A stretch of DNA of 64,000 bases from Turnera subulata (lineage: Eukaryota; Streptophyta; Magnoliopsida; Malpighiales; Passifloraceae): contig JAKUCV010002314.1 of assembly GCA_028386065.3 (NCBI GenBank), positions 63,143-127,142 of the forward strand, written 5' to 3'. The stretch's first letter is position 1. The number at the start of each line of letters is the position of its first letter. Shown here piece after piece: positions 1 through 11,600 of the stretch. The translations under genes and the position numbers were made by a program. Under the pieces are notes generated by a model. It was not told the origin of the DNA and made no database searches. It worked only from the letters and a program-made list of their open reading frames with translations.

Positions 1-1239
1 GGTCCATGCTGGCTAGCTTGTCCAGTGACGGGGCCCGGAAGATAAAATTGGTAATAAAAACTAATAAGTAATCTTTGGGTCTTGGTTCAGTATTGATTAA
101 GATGTGCTTGATATGATTAGGTAGATTCCTCTGTTGTGTTGTTTGAGTTGTATTCCACTGTTATGCTGTTTTGTGATAGTTCCTTGTGATGTGAGGGTTT
201 GCTTATTGTTGTGATGGTTGCATTACTACGAAAGTATTATGGTTGAATATATATCACTGTTTATCTTTCGTCGGTGAGCGTTTCGGACTCACCCCTCGCC
301 TGCGGGGTTTCATCCCGTAGGATGAGTTGTTTCATGTACAGGCTAGGGGTGTAATCGAGCCGAGCCGAGCCCGAATATAGGTAGGCTCGGCTCGAGCTCG
401 TTAGAAAAAAGCTCGGCTCGAGCTCGGCTCGAGTTCGGTTAAGTTTTGATTTTCAGGCTCGAGCTCGAGCTCGAAAGATCATTGAGGAGCTCGAGCTCGG
501 CTCGATTAAGCTCGACTAAGGTCCAAGTTTTTAATCGGGAAAAAAATTTTGGGCTTTTGATTCTTTTTAATTTAAAATTAAATGATTATTATGGGGTATA
601 AAAATGCAGCCCAATTTATTTCTTAAAATGAAGCCCAATTTAAAAATAAAAGCCCATAAAATAAAATAATGGATGTTTGGTTATGGTTAAAATAGTAATA
701 TAGGCCCAATTTAAATAAAAAAGCCCATGTTTTATCGAAAGCTCGATTAGGCTCGCGAGCCTAACGAACTGAGTACTTCCAAGCTCGAGTTCGGCTCGAT
801 TAACATTAAAGCTCGGCTCGAGCTCGGCTCGAGTTCGATAATGTCGAGTCGAATACGAACTTTCATCGAGCCGATCTCGAACAACTCACGAACTGGTCCG
901 GCTCGTTTACACCCCTAGTACAGGCTTAGTGCATTCCAGACAGGCTGCAGCGTTTCCCTTGGACGGGCTTGGATCCATAGATTGCATGTGTCGCATATAG
1001 TGTTAGTTAACTAAAGTCTTCCGCTGTGCACGTTTTTATTATTGTTGGGCCATTGGGCCAGATTTGATATGTTATTGTTGGGCCATTGGGCCGTGTTGAG
1101 ATAATATCGATGTTTTTATTATGGGCTGTTGTGCCCGAGTTATTGTGATATACACTGTATGCTAGGCCTTGTTGGGTCGGGTGGTCACAGTTCCGGCACG
1201 TGTTTACTGTGTACGGTAAATACGGGTCGGGGCGTTACA
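1..1239 (+). mobile_element. 3' part of a large Ty3-type LTR (solo LTR or element edge)
   Basis: The block matches the 3' halves of the LTRs at 32231-34980 (same strand) and 37484-41879 and 60338-63196 (opposite strand). Shared landmarks are the 'gacggggcccggaag' box near 27-41, the 'cctgcggggtttcatcccg' box near 299-317, and the terminus 'acgggtcggggcgttaca' ending at 1239. The 5' end lies outside the window, so solo LTR and full element cannot be told apart. A hAT-like MITE interrupts it at 344-917. Confidence 0.8.
344..917. mobile_element. hAT-like MITE rich in GCTCG/CGAGC repeats
   Basis: The terminal inverted repeats are TAGGGGTGTAA at 344 and TTACACCCCTA ending at 917. They are flanked by a perfect 8-bp target duplication, gtacaggc, at 336-343 and 918-925. 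An 8-bp duplication and this terminus are typical of hAT elements. The related LTRs elsewhere in the window lack the insert at this position, which confirms it as an insertion. The body is full of short inverted GAGCTCGGCTCGAG-type repeats and has no transposase, so it is non-autonomous (574 bp). Confidence 0.85.
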
Positions 1240-1429
1240 GTAAGAGGACATAATTAGTCGTAATTAGATAGGGAGGCTATTCTTATCATTATCATATACT
1301 TGGGAGACTAAACATATATTTAACCGAAAAAAATACTTTTTCTCTTGGAAATCAAGCACCAATTTGATGCATTATCTTCCTATAACTAAAAAATAACCAG
1401 TCTCCTCCTGTGTATGTCTCATGGTGTCG

Positions 1430-1860
1430 TAAAATTTTGGGGGGTTTTGGCATATTTGGTACTAAAGTTATTAAATTTGGTTCATGTATGTATTTAAACT
1501 TTTATTTTGTTCAATCATATAATTAAACTTTTATATTATGTTCAATCATGTACCTCGGTCAGCCTCAAGTGATGACTCAGCTGCGCCGGTGTGGAATTAT
1601 TGACTTTTTGGATACGTGGCAACTCCATTCATCAACCACATGGCAAAAAAAAATATCAGTGGGTCCCACACTGGGGCTACTGAGTCAGCACCTGAGGCTG
1701 ACATAGGTACACGATTGAACACAATTTAAAAATTCAAGTATATGATTGAACATAATTTAAAAATTTAGGCATAGGATTGAACAAAATAAAATTTTTAGAT
1801 ACATAAAATGAATAAAACCTAATAACTTAGGTACCAAATATGTTAATGGTCTTTCAAAAT
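1430..1860. mobile_element. Foldback MITE with long inverted arms
   Basis: The left arm (from about 1451, catatttggtac) pairs with the right arm (ending about 1842, gtaccaaatatg), and the pairing continues inward for well over 80 bp with motifs such as 'ttttgttcaatcatat' on one side and 'aggattgaacaaaat' on the other. The central part repeats the tgactcag/ctgagtca theme. I found no clear target duplication, so the outer edges are approximate and the superfamily is open (MULE-like is likely). Confidence 0.65.
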
Positions 1861-3728
1861 GACCCATATCTTTCAAGTAAAGCGCATGAGGCGTGTATTT
1901 TTCTCCAAACCAGATCTAAAATTTCAAAATTCAAGTACACCATGTCTCAATCCTTACCGATCTTGGCCGGATAACCACTCATTCAATCAAATATTTTGTC
2001 AATCTTCCGCTTGTGAGGCTTCATCTCTCCTTATTAAGTTTCAAGTATTTCGGTTTCTCTCAATTCTGGTCCAATAGTCGGAGACAAAGTAAACCCACTT
2101 GCACGATGGGTCTCCATACCAGTACACCCACTAATTGGTATTGTGGGTTGGATCTTTACAGACACAGGCTCATGGTTGGCAACAAACGGTTGGATGTCTA
2201 GTTCAACCATGGTGGAGGAGTTGCAGATACCGCCAGATTCCGCGCAGTAGCGTCGGGAACCATTTTTTAGGGAGTCGCTTTGGCTCGCCCTAACAACCAT
2301 CAACTGAAGGTGGAGATTAGTCCGACATTTTGGTAGGGAGGCCAAAATGTCGTGGCCTTTTGGTCACCCTCAGGTGAGAGTCATCAATTCTTCCCTCTTT
2401 AGATTGATGTTTCAACTTCTTTTCTCCTTTTTCGATAACAATTCAAGGTCATGGGTGTTGTCCAACCACAATATTTTGTGCACCAAGCTTGGCCTCTGGT
2501 GGTTGGGATTGTGATTGAAGGGTTTGCTCTTTTTTGGGTTGTGTTGGTTTTGATTTTGCAGGTTTACAATTTGCACTCAGAAAAAGGAGCATGGATGCAA
2601 CACGCTTTCAATTATCTTAGTGCATGAGTTTAGCGAGAGTTGTGACTCTCTGACTGATAACCTTTCTTGATTTAAAGGAAATGTTGCCTATATAAAACAT
2701 GGTGATGGAATTGTTATTTGCAGTTTGCTCTCTTCTTTCTTTTTGCTGTAAAAAAATTGTATTTGGTTTGGATTTCATGTTTATATGGCTTTGCTTATGT
2801 TGATAGGCTTGGTTTCGAACAGATGTTTATGTCCAAGTTTTCACTAACACAAATATTTTCTATGTACTCCAGTAATATAACTGTTAACATTCTATAGATC
2901 CAAATAGAGATGAATACAAAGAAAACAGTATAATTAAATTATTCCAAACTAAATATGGTACTTAGATTAATAAAGATTTACCTGGAATTTCCAAAATGAT
3001 AAAATGATTCTATCGCTTGAAGTTGTGCCATGTGTCATAATTTCAGAACATTCTTTGGTGAAGGCTTTGGTATTACGTAGTAAAATCAGTGTTTTAAAAT
3101 CCAGTCCGTCCCTATTAGTTTAACCTATGTAACCGTGACCTGGTAAGTTTTTCAAGTCCACTTCCTTTGTAGTTTTTCGGTTGAACCCGGGTTTAATCAC
3201 TGTTGAATCTGAAAAACCGTGACTTGATAGCTCGACGGGGTCAATTGTCAGTCCGGATTTAACAACCATGAGTAGAGTAGACGTATTGGTGAATGATACC
3301 GTTTCAGGATAATCCTATACCTTATCCAGCATAAAAAGAATTCTCACAAAATCTTCCACAATCATCATACTCTTAAACCAGGATCATGAATTATGATGCT
3401 CAAGTCTCCTTCCCTGGAAGCGAATAATTAATACGCAACATTCGGGGTTAGACCGACACGCTTCGACGTCGTTTTATTTTAACGTGGTCCCGGATACGCA
3501 TCGAAAACGCTGGGCAAAACACGACAAAGCGAAAACCTATCAGGAGTAACCACTTGTTTCCCTGTGTGGCTCAAAACTTCAAAAAACCGTGAAGTAGTTG
3601 TAAGTACTTACTCTCAAACACTTCAGTCACTGAGAAATAAGGACTCTACCGCTTCCACTGTAGTAGGCAGCAGCCAGAGCCAGAGCCAGAGCCAGAGCAT
3701 AACAAGAAAAAACGAAAACGGTTACAAA
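1861..3728. other. Intergenic region upstream of the pyrophosphatase gene
   Basis: No coding region is supported. Short open frames near 1859-2345 overlap on both strands and resemble no family I know. The last ~250 bases before 3729 hold the promoter and 5' leader of the pyrophosphatase gene; a (cagagc)n microsatellite lies at about 3673-3697. An upstream in-frame ATG at 3564 would add 55 residues that do not look like a plastid transit peptide. Confidence 0.5.
3092..3275. mobile_element. Possible small MITE
   Basis: The left end gttttaaaatccagtcc and the reverse complement of the right end (gttgttaaatccggactg) are imperfect inverted repeats about 180 bp apart, and the body contains internal partial repeats (aaccgtgacctggtaag and aaccgtgacttgatag). 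No convincing target duplication was found, so this is tentative. Confidence 0.3.
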
Positions 3729-6247
3729 ATGGCGACAACGACGGCGAGGGTGATGGCAGTTGCCGCAACCAACACAACCACCGCCGCTTCTTGCCTCCTC
3801 CTAAAACGACCTTTCCCCGGATTGAACAGGACGGGAAGCCTCTGCTTCAGCAACCGAAGGCACGCGCCTTCTTCCTTCTCGAAGAGGTTGTTCTCCTGCA
3901 GGGCCATCTATAACCCCAGTGTCCAGATCAAGGAGGAAGGCCAGCCCGAAACTCTCGATTACCGTGTCTTCTTCGTCGACAACTCTGGCAAAAGGGTCTT
4001 GATTCTTTCCCTCTTTTTTCCTTCTTCTTTTCTCACTCGCTTGATTTCGCTCTCTGTGTTCGGTATTGTTGTTTGATGTTTTGGGGGAATGCGAATTTTG
4101 TGACTCTGGTCGAAAATGAGGATTAGCTAGTGATGTTTTTGAGCCGAAACTATAACGAATTAGTCGATTGTGTGAATGACATGTCGCCTACGCGCAACAA
4201 ACCTCATCATTTTTGTTGATTTTGCGCTTGTCTCATTCTGTGTTCAATGTTGGCATTTCTGTCTTACATTCATTGCCGGTGTGTAGTCATACCCTTAATT
4301 TGAGGGACTATATTAAACATATCTGTGGAGCAGAGGGACTGCATTGGCTATGATAGGAAAATGTGGAGGGAATATTGATTTTAGGGGACATATCCAAGTG
4401 TTATTCCTGAATTGATATGCAACTGATTTGTTTCGTTCGATGTAGGTTTCTCCGTGGCATGACATACCACTCCAATTGGGCGATGGAGTTTTCAACTTCA
4501 TTGTGGAAATACCAAAAGAGTCCAGTGCAAAGATGGAGGTTGCTACGGATGAGCAATTCACTCCTATCAAGCAGGATACCAAAAAGGGGAAGCTGAGATA
4601 CTATCCGTAAGTTTTTTGCCTGTCTCTTTCCTGCCTGTTTCAGTGCTCTTCTGTGCTTTTAGTGTGAGCCTGCTTTTGTTGGGAATGCAACTGCCTCACC
4701 TATTCATGTTTTCAATTATCAGTTACAACATAAACTGGAACTACGGTTTGCTTCCACAAACATGGGAAGACCCATCATTGGCAAATAATGAAGTTGAAGG
4801 GGCTTTTGGAGACAATGATCCCGGTATATGTCTGTTGTATATATGTTGTTGTTGTTGAAAGAAGATGTAATTCTGGTGCTCTTATCACGGTCGCTTTGTT
4901 AACCTGCAGTTGATGTTGTTGAGATTGGTGAGAGACGGGGAAAGATTGGTGAAATTCTCAGGGTCAAGCCTTTGGGTGCTCTGGCTATGATTGATGAGGG
5001 AGAACTTGACTGGAAAATTGTTGCCATCTCTTTGGATGATCCACGAGCTTCTCTTGTAAATGACGTTGGGGATGTAGAGAAGCATTTTCCTGTAAGCTCT
5101 CCTTTTAATATCTTACATATGTGTGAAGAATGTAAGAAAGTAAATCTATATGTTCAGGTTATAGGATTTGCTGAGGTTTAGGTTTTTATCTGATGATCAT
5201 TCGCGTGATTCTCTCATCCAGTTCATGACTTATTCCTTAACATTTTCCTTTCAAGGCATTTGTAACTTATGCTTACCAGCTTGAGGACGTAGTTGATTAA
5301 TTTGAGGTAGCTATGAGCATTGAGGTGGGAAAGTATGGGGGAAATCTGCAGACTTGCAAAAAGTAGCGTAAACATTAACTTGTGGATTTGGAATTTGCCA
5401 GTTGCTCTTTTATACATTATACTATACATTTACTAATAACAGTAGTGTGCATTTGACCCGGGTTCAGTATGTGATGAAAAATTACTTGGTAGTCGAGTTT
5501 TTGTGTAGATTTGAGAATAAATAACACAGAAATGATCCTTGATAGAAGGAAACGATGCTCTGGCTTTCACAGTCAACATAATCATTTCAAGTAAGTCGAT
5601 TTTCAGGACTAATCTGGTGGTTATCTGCAGGGAACTCTGACTGCAATCAGAGACTGGTTCAGAGACTACAAGATTCCTGATGGAAAACCTGCTAATAAGT
5701 TTGGTCTTGGCAACAAGGCCGCAAATAAGGTAATTATGTTGCATGCCTTCGGTGTGTTGTCTATTCTATATTGTAATGATTTGCTTCTCCTTCTCTTCCC
5801 TTTTTTCTCTTTAACCTTCTGTTTGCTATTTTCCTGTAAATCTGGTTTCTCATCCCACAACATTGTGAAAATGTTGGGGCGGTATGCCCTCTTAACATGA
5901 AGTGAATCTTATGTTGTTAACTAAAAAATAAAAATGTTTGTTGACTTGGATGTTTGATGATAATGCCAGTGGGTCTTCATGTTGTGAAGATTTTGCTAGA
6001 CCTTTGCCGCATACCTATTTATATATGTCCTAATTTCAACGAATGTAATCACATAGCTCTCTCATTTTTCTCTCCATGCTAAAAGTTTAATGGTTTGTCG
6101 CTGCATATCCATACTCTGTTTTCTTGTCTGATTAATGGTCTCCTGCAATATCAGGATTATGCCCTCAAGGTCATCACCGAGACTAACGAATCATGGGCTA
6201 AACTGGTGAAGAGATCGATTCCGGCTGGGGAGCTGTCACTAGCGTAA
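3729..6247 (+). CDS. PPA6: Soluble inorganic pyrophosphatase, plastid-targeted (PPA6-like)
   Basis: The enzyme hydrolyses diphosphate to two phosphates with Mg2+, pulling plastid biosynthesis forward. I read six exons with consistent phases: 3729-3995, 4446-4606, 4723-4823, 4910-5091, 5631-5729 and 6155-6247, all with GT-AG introns; together they encode 300 aa. Residues 1 to about 60 are rich in Ala, Thr, Ser and Arg, as expected of a chloroplast transit peptide. The mature part carries the family I active-site signature DNDPVDV (exon 3-4 junction), a conserved NWNYGLLPQTWEDP stretch and an EKHFPGTLTAIRDWFRDYK segment. Length and sequence fit Arabidopsis PPA6. I chose ATG 3729 because the family starts MAxxTRV-like there; an in-frame ATG at 3564 is unlikely. 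No frame break is seen. The next open frame downstream is convergent. Confidence 0.95.
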
Positions 6248-6977
6248 ATGCAGCTGGCAGAGTCGGAGACAGAAGCATTGATTGTGCTCTACTGTCTTGC
6301 CAGAGTTTTGCCTTCTGCCAAGTCTTAGTAACAAACATCACCCGGTGTTGTTAGAACATTTTTCTCGGTATTGAGTTTGAATAATCGAGTCCCTGCGTAG
6401 TTTATCTGCACTCTTGTTTACTCTTAAAACTATTTTTTCCCAGATGACATATGACTGCTGTCATTTTGTCTGTGCCAAATAAGGCTATCCACTCACCAAC
6501 ACATCGAATGTGATAATATTGGGTCACTCTTTTTAATAAGAATCAAATAAGTGCCTAACCTTATGTTGTTGATCGGCGCTACGATATAGGCCAACATATA
6601 GACATAAAGACCAACTCTCCCGTAATCGCAGTGGATTTTCTAAAATGTTAAAATCGGTGGTGAAGGAGAACCCTTAGGCGTCCTTCCCCACTGTGTTACA
6701 AAATCGGTGGTGGTTATCGCAGTGTATTCGATTAATTAAACCAAGTTACCAGGGTTTTATATTTTCCATGATAGAAAAGAACAATCAATCCAGTTGAGTA
6801 ATGTTAACCTTGCTATGAATCGTATTCATCAGAACCAATACGTATAGGAAACGGAACTTTGGATTGAATATACAAGAAGTAAATTGCCAGTGCATGATCA
6901 GTGAGGGATGTACATAAGGGGACTAAGATAAAAGCACAACTTAAAAGACTCAAACCCCTTTGAGCTTTCCCTCATCA
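6248..6977. other. 3' untranslated and intergenic sequence
   Basis: This holds the 3' end of the pyrophosphatase transcript and a convergent intergenic spacer. A short repeated phrase, 'aaatcggtgg(tg)', occurs at about 6650 and 6701. I see no gene or transposon terminus. Confidence 0.4.
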
Positions 6978-7340
6978 TCACCATAAGCTATGATCAAGGG
7001 CCAATCCGAACTTATTTTCCGTGGCAGAATCATGATCAGCCACCGACTCTTTGTCCTTGATAATGATGGGTTTCTCTTTGAGCATCCATATCATGGAAGA
7101 GAGCTTTGCCCCAAAGGAAGATGAGGAGGGTGTTGGAGCAGCAGATGTTGAAACAGGAACAGGATGAGATGGTGCAGAAGTGGATTTGATGTGGAGGGGA
7201 AGTAGGAGCATTGCCGCTGTAGGAGCCATTTGATCAAGTTCCCTCCCTTTCTGTGTAAAAAGACAGACCAAACTGGTAAAATGAAAGCAGAAAGTAACTC
7301 TTATTAATCTTTGTTGTGCAGGTACAGAGTGAGAGGACAT
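6978..7340 (-). CDS. Possible two-exon gene for a 104-aa protein of unknown function
   Basis: Exon 1 (7299-7340, 14 codons from ATG at 7340) ends before GT; an intron with a pyrimidine-rich end and CAG leads to exon 2 (6978-7250, 91 codons with stop TGA). The phases join cleanly (both phase 0). The product begins MSSHSVPAQQ and contains a Ser/Pro/Ala-rich middle (VPVSTSAAPTPSSSSFG) and a Lys-rich stretch (MLKEKPIIIKDKESVADHD). No signal peptide, membrane segment or known domain is evident. It lies convergent to the pyrophosphatase gene. It could be a genuine small plant gene or a chance frame; transcript data would decide. Confidence 0.35.
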   Translation of the reverse strand: MSSHSVPAQQRLIRVTFCFHFTSLVCLFTQKGRELDQMAPTAAMLLLPLHIKSTSAPSHPVPVSTSAAPTPSSSSFGAKLSSMIWMLKEKPIIIKDKESVADHDSATENKFGLALDHSLW

Positions 7341-8678
7341 GGAGGGGAGAGCCAATACACATATATATTGGTATTAGCCCACTGACGAGGTTGGAATGTG
7401 AAAAACAGGCAGTGGCACCAATGAATCAGTGGGCTATTGATGGAAACAACGAGTGATCACACAATAATAGGCAGACAACCTGTGGGCCTTGACTGGACGA
7501 AAACAACAATCCACGTGTGTATGCATGTAAGATTAGCTTATGCACGCGCCTTGCCTCGAGTTTTTGGGCTTAAGGGTAGCTCAGGCACGTGCCTCGGCTT
7601 CAGTTTTTTGGATTAAAGTTTCCTTTTTGGTGCTGGAGATTATCCAAATTGGCTCCCGAGTTGGGATGCTTTAATTTTTAAATAATGACTATTACCAAAG
7701 TTAGGGACGTTGATTGTTTCACTAAACGAGATGCCTGCATATTATATTGACAAAGAAAAATTGTCACACTCAAACTTGATGTATTAAAAAAATCTAAATA
7801 CTCTCTAACTGACGGGCACTATCTTAGATTAGAACAAAGAGTTAAACACTACAATTTTGACTCATGGATAAAGGGATGCAGTATTTTGGATTAGGACAAA
7901 GAGTAACCATGACAATTTTGACTCATAAATCATGATAAGGGGTCTAGTCGGTCTTAATAGTTCTATTATCAACTCAATTTTATCATCAATTTCGTGTTTT
8001 TATCATTGAATTATAAACAGTGGTTACTTGCATGTATTTCCTTTTTTTTCTATGTACTCATACATCTCTGTATTCTCTTATACGTTTCGAATCAATAAAG
8101 CTTTCGTTAGCACAAAAAGGAAAGTATAAACATTTGGTATAAAAATCCGATGCACCGAGTATTTGCCAACGTATTCTGTAAATGGCACGTTTCAAAGCCT
8201 TACGTCCAAACTTCGATCTATGTTTATGAATTTTTATTGCTAAATTTGAACTAGGGCGATAAATTGACTAATTTTCAATTCCCCCAATTCTATGATGTTG
8301 ATAGCCGACGTGTTATTTAATACCGGAACATCCAATGCCGACAGACTTGATCGAATTAGTAGAACTGCAACTGGAGTCGCATTATGACATTGTAAATTCC
8401 TAATACCGTGGAAAGAGAAAAGCTGGTACATAGACAGAAGAGATAAGAACATACATAATAGAAACAAATTTATACTGCTACTTTTGGCACACTGCAAGTT
8501 CCAGTCTTTCCTTCTCGAACAAAAACCAGCAATTTACCCAGGACATTATTTACATAAAAAATTATCTTCATCATCTAACCTATAGCCCTATACTACGTGC
8601 CTGTGACGGGCCAAAATGAATCTCAAAGAAAAAGCAAAAAAGAAGCATTTACAATTAGGATGGTTTCTCTCGTGGACA
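7341..8678. other. Intergenic region with transporter 3' UTR
   Basis: No gene supported. The part nearest 8678 is probably the 3' untranslated region of the transporter. Near 7547-7612 a phrase of the type 'cacg(c/t)gccttgcctcgag...ttttgg' is repeated twice with differences. Confidence 0.4.
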
Positions 8679-11600
8679 TTATGCCTGTGCAGAAGTTTCT
8701 GCTGTTCCTGCTGCTGCTTTCTCTTCAAGCAAAGGTGTCACGTTTGACCTCTCATTTGTGGTCACTACTGGATGACCACTCTCCTCATCGGATCTATCAA
8801 CAGCGTGCATAAAGATACCTGTGGTGCGGCAAATGATAAGAAATTCCTCAATTAATTGACAGAAACCCGATTTTACATAAATTTAACGAGCATAACCCGC
8901 GTCCTTGAATAACACTTGAAAAGCCTCCATAAGTAACTATAGAAGTCTGCGAAATGAATGCCGGGTATTATACCTATAAACCATATCCCCGCAGCTGGAA
9001 ACAAAATAGCTGTCAGAACCAGAGCAGTAACCCTCCAGTTGTTAATATGATCCTGCAGTGCATCTCCAAGTTAAGAAACTTCTCCAAACTATAGCAGTAG
9101 AGGCATCATTATTTTCTATTTGGAGAAGCCATATATTGCAATTTGTTGGCTAATAATGGTACCTTGAATTCAAAGTGACTGTTTCTGATACCATTACATG
9201 ATTGTTGATAAAATCTAGAAATGCTTCTAAAAGCTAACTAAAAAGATGTCATGCTCTTAAATAATCATGGAAATTCTAGAAAATCAGCCTTTTTAAGCTA
9301 GTAATATCAGCCCCTGTAGTTGTCAAGGAACTGAAAACAAACCTGTAGGACCCCAACAAGTGGTGATGAAGGCACGTCCCCGAATATATGAATTGAAACA
9401 GTAGATATTGCCATAGAGAGCGCCCTCAGGCTAGGTTTTACACAGTGGAGACATACATAATTTACAGGGCCCTGTAAATCAATATGCAAAAAGCTTATTC
9501 TTTAGTGGAAGAATAATGAAACAAAATAAGTACCACATTACTTATATGGCACCATCATGGAGTAGTCAATTTCAAACAGGGAATCCCTGTTCAAGAAAGG
9601 AGCATACCTGAGTAGCAAAGACAAGTAGTTCACCAATAGCAAAAAAGGCAAGGAAAGCATACATGCTCTTAAAACAGAAGGCAGCAAAGCAAAATATTGC
9701 CCCAAGAAAGGTAGCTGTTGAAAGAAGCTGCAAGAGTTTAAGCAATTCAGAAAAGGACCAAAAATATGTGAATAGCATAAAGGAAATTCTTTCAGCGATG
9801 TTGTATGTTGGAACAGTAAATTGAACTAAGAAACAAATGAAACTGACAATATAAAATTAAATGTTTTGCATGCAATTTTTGAAACCAATCTTCTTGGGTT
9901 ACCAAAGCCAGAACCACAATGAGTGACTACCACAACCAGATGATATCACCAGCTTTTCAACCTAGCTTGTTATATGTATAATCCGGAGAAGTAAGATAAA
10001 TCATATATTAGTACAGTTCACCTCTTTATGGACCCAATCTGGAAAATTAGCAGAGTGACACAGACTGTACACATACAAAGATGTGGAAAGGGTGTGTAAC
10101 AAGATTGTTCTACCAAGAACATTTCCTTTTAAACCCTAGAAACGTACCTTGAAAGCATTAGGTATAGTGGAAGTCATATAATCCAGAATGTAACCCCCGG
10201 CTATAGTGCCCAATATTCCGCAAACGACAGTGATCCCACCAAATATCATATCTGCATTTTTCTGCCAATGAATAATGGTGGTAGATGCGTTAGATGGGAT
10301 CTCTAAATAACCAAATCCCTGTGTTGCCCTAGGTAAGCAACGATCAGTCAAAAGATTACAACTACACTGAAATACTGCCAGCATATTAAGGATAAAGCTT
10401 ACCATATTATAGATGTTATAACCAGCCTTAGGTCCCCAATACGAGTATGCACCGATGACAAAATTGTATGCTACATAGCCTGATAAAGAAGGCCAGATAC
10501 AGTTTAGAAATCAATTTTTGGATCTCAGAGAATAGTTAGTTCCAACATGTCATGGAATAGTATACAGATTTAGCTAACTTTGATTTAAGATAAAGCCAAG
10601 CATGAAATCAATAGAAAAACCAATGACATAAGAGTAGGACTTTATTTTCATAAAAAATTATATAACCTTCACGTGATGGTTCTTTTAAAATAAGAATAGC
10701 CAAAGGTTGGTAAGAAGCACACAACAGGAATGAAATATTACCCAGAACATTCACAACAAAAATCTTTTCGAGCAAAAGTGCTTTCATATCTTTCAGAAAT
10801 AGCTTGAGATTCAATTTTGCCCTGCAAGAAATTTTAGAGCCAAAAACTCACAGTTTAGAGAACATTATATGCATGCACGCATCTTCTGGGTGTGTACAGA
10901 ATCTTAAAGGAAAATGGTGGACAACCTACTATGAAACTACTTATGTTGGATCTACTTTCTGTTACAATGACAAGCAGTGTAGAGAACTTACCTACGACAT
11001 AATAATCAGAGAAATTAATGATATGAGCTAATTAAGGATAATAAGCTCACTTGTTAGATTTATTTGAGCTTTTATCTTCATATCCTGCCTTCGTAGATGA
11101 TGTGCCACCTTTACCAACAGAAACCTCATCTGTGTTTAGAGAACAAGAAATTTGTAGTGTCAAAGCATGCAGTTCAAGCACGAGAGTCTAATTAATGCAC
11201 CATTGATATGCTCCAGTTCGGTTAATTGTTAGAAGCTGATGTTGGATATGGTAAAACATATTACGGACAAGGACTTTGAATAAGGAATGAGTTAAGAGAT
11301 TTTGAAGACATTTCATGACCGTTTGAACAACAAAAAAAACTGTCTCTTGGAGCTAAAAAAAATATATTATACTAAACGGTAACTTCACCTGTGAACTTAT
11401 CCCCTGGCCAAATATACCAGTTTGAACAATTGATTGTTGACTGTAACGAGGGTCTATCAGAATTTTTTTATAAAAAATATTCAGTTCTCTACTAAAGAAC
11501 AAAATACATCAAAGATATATGTATATTGTCATGACATACAGCACCTTGAACATCTGGGACAACTGCTTCTACAGAAGTCAGTGCCTTTTTGGATTCAGCA

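Noticed and set aside
1859..2345. Three small overlapping frames upstream of the pyrophosphatase
   Set aside because: Different strands and frames, no recognisable domain, no supporting splice or start context.
3564..3728. Upstream in-frame start for the pyrophosphatase
   Set aside because: It adds 55 residues with a low-complexity Ser-Gln run and no transit-peptide character; the family start is at 3729.
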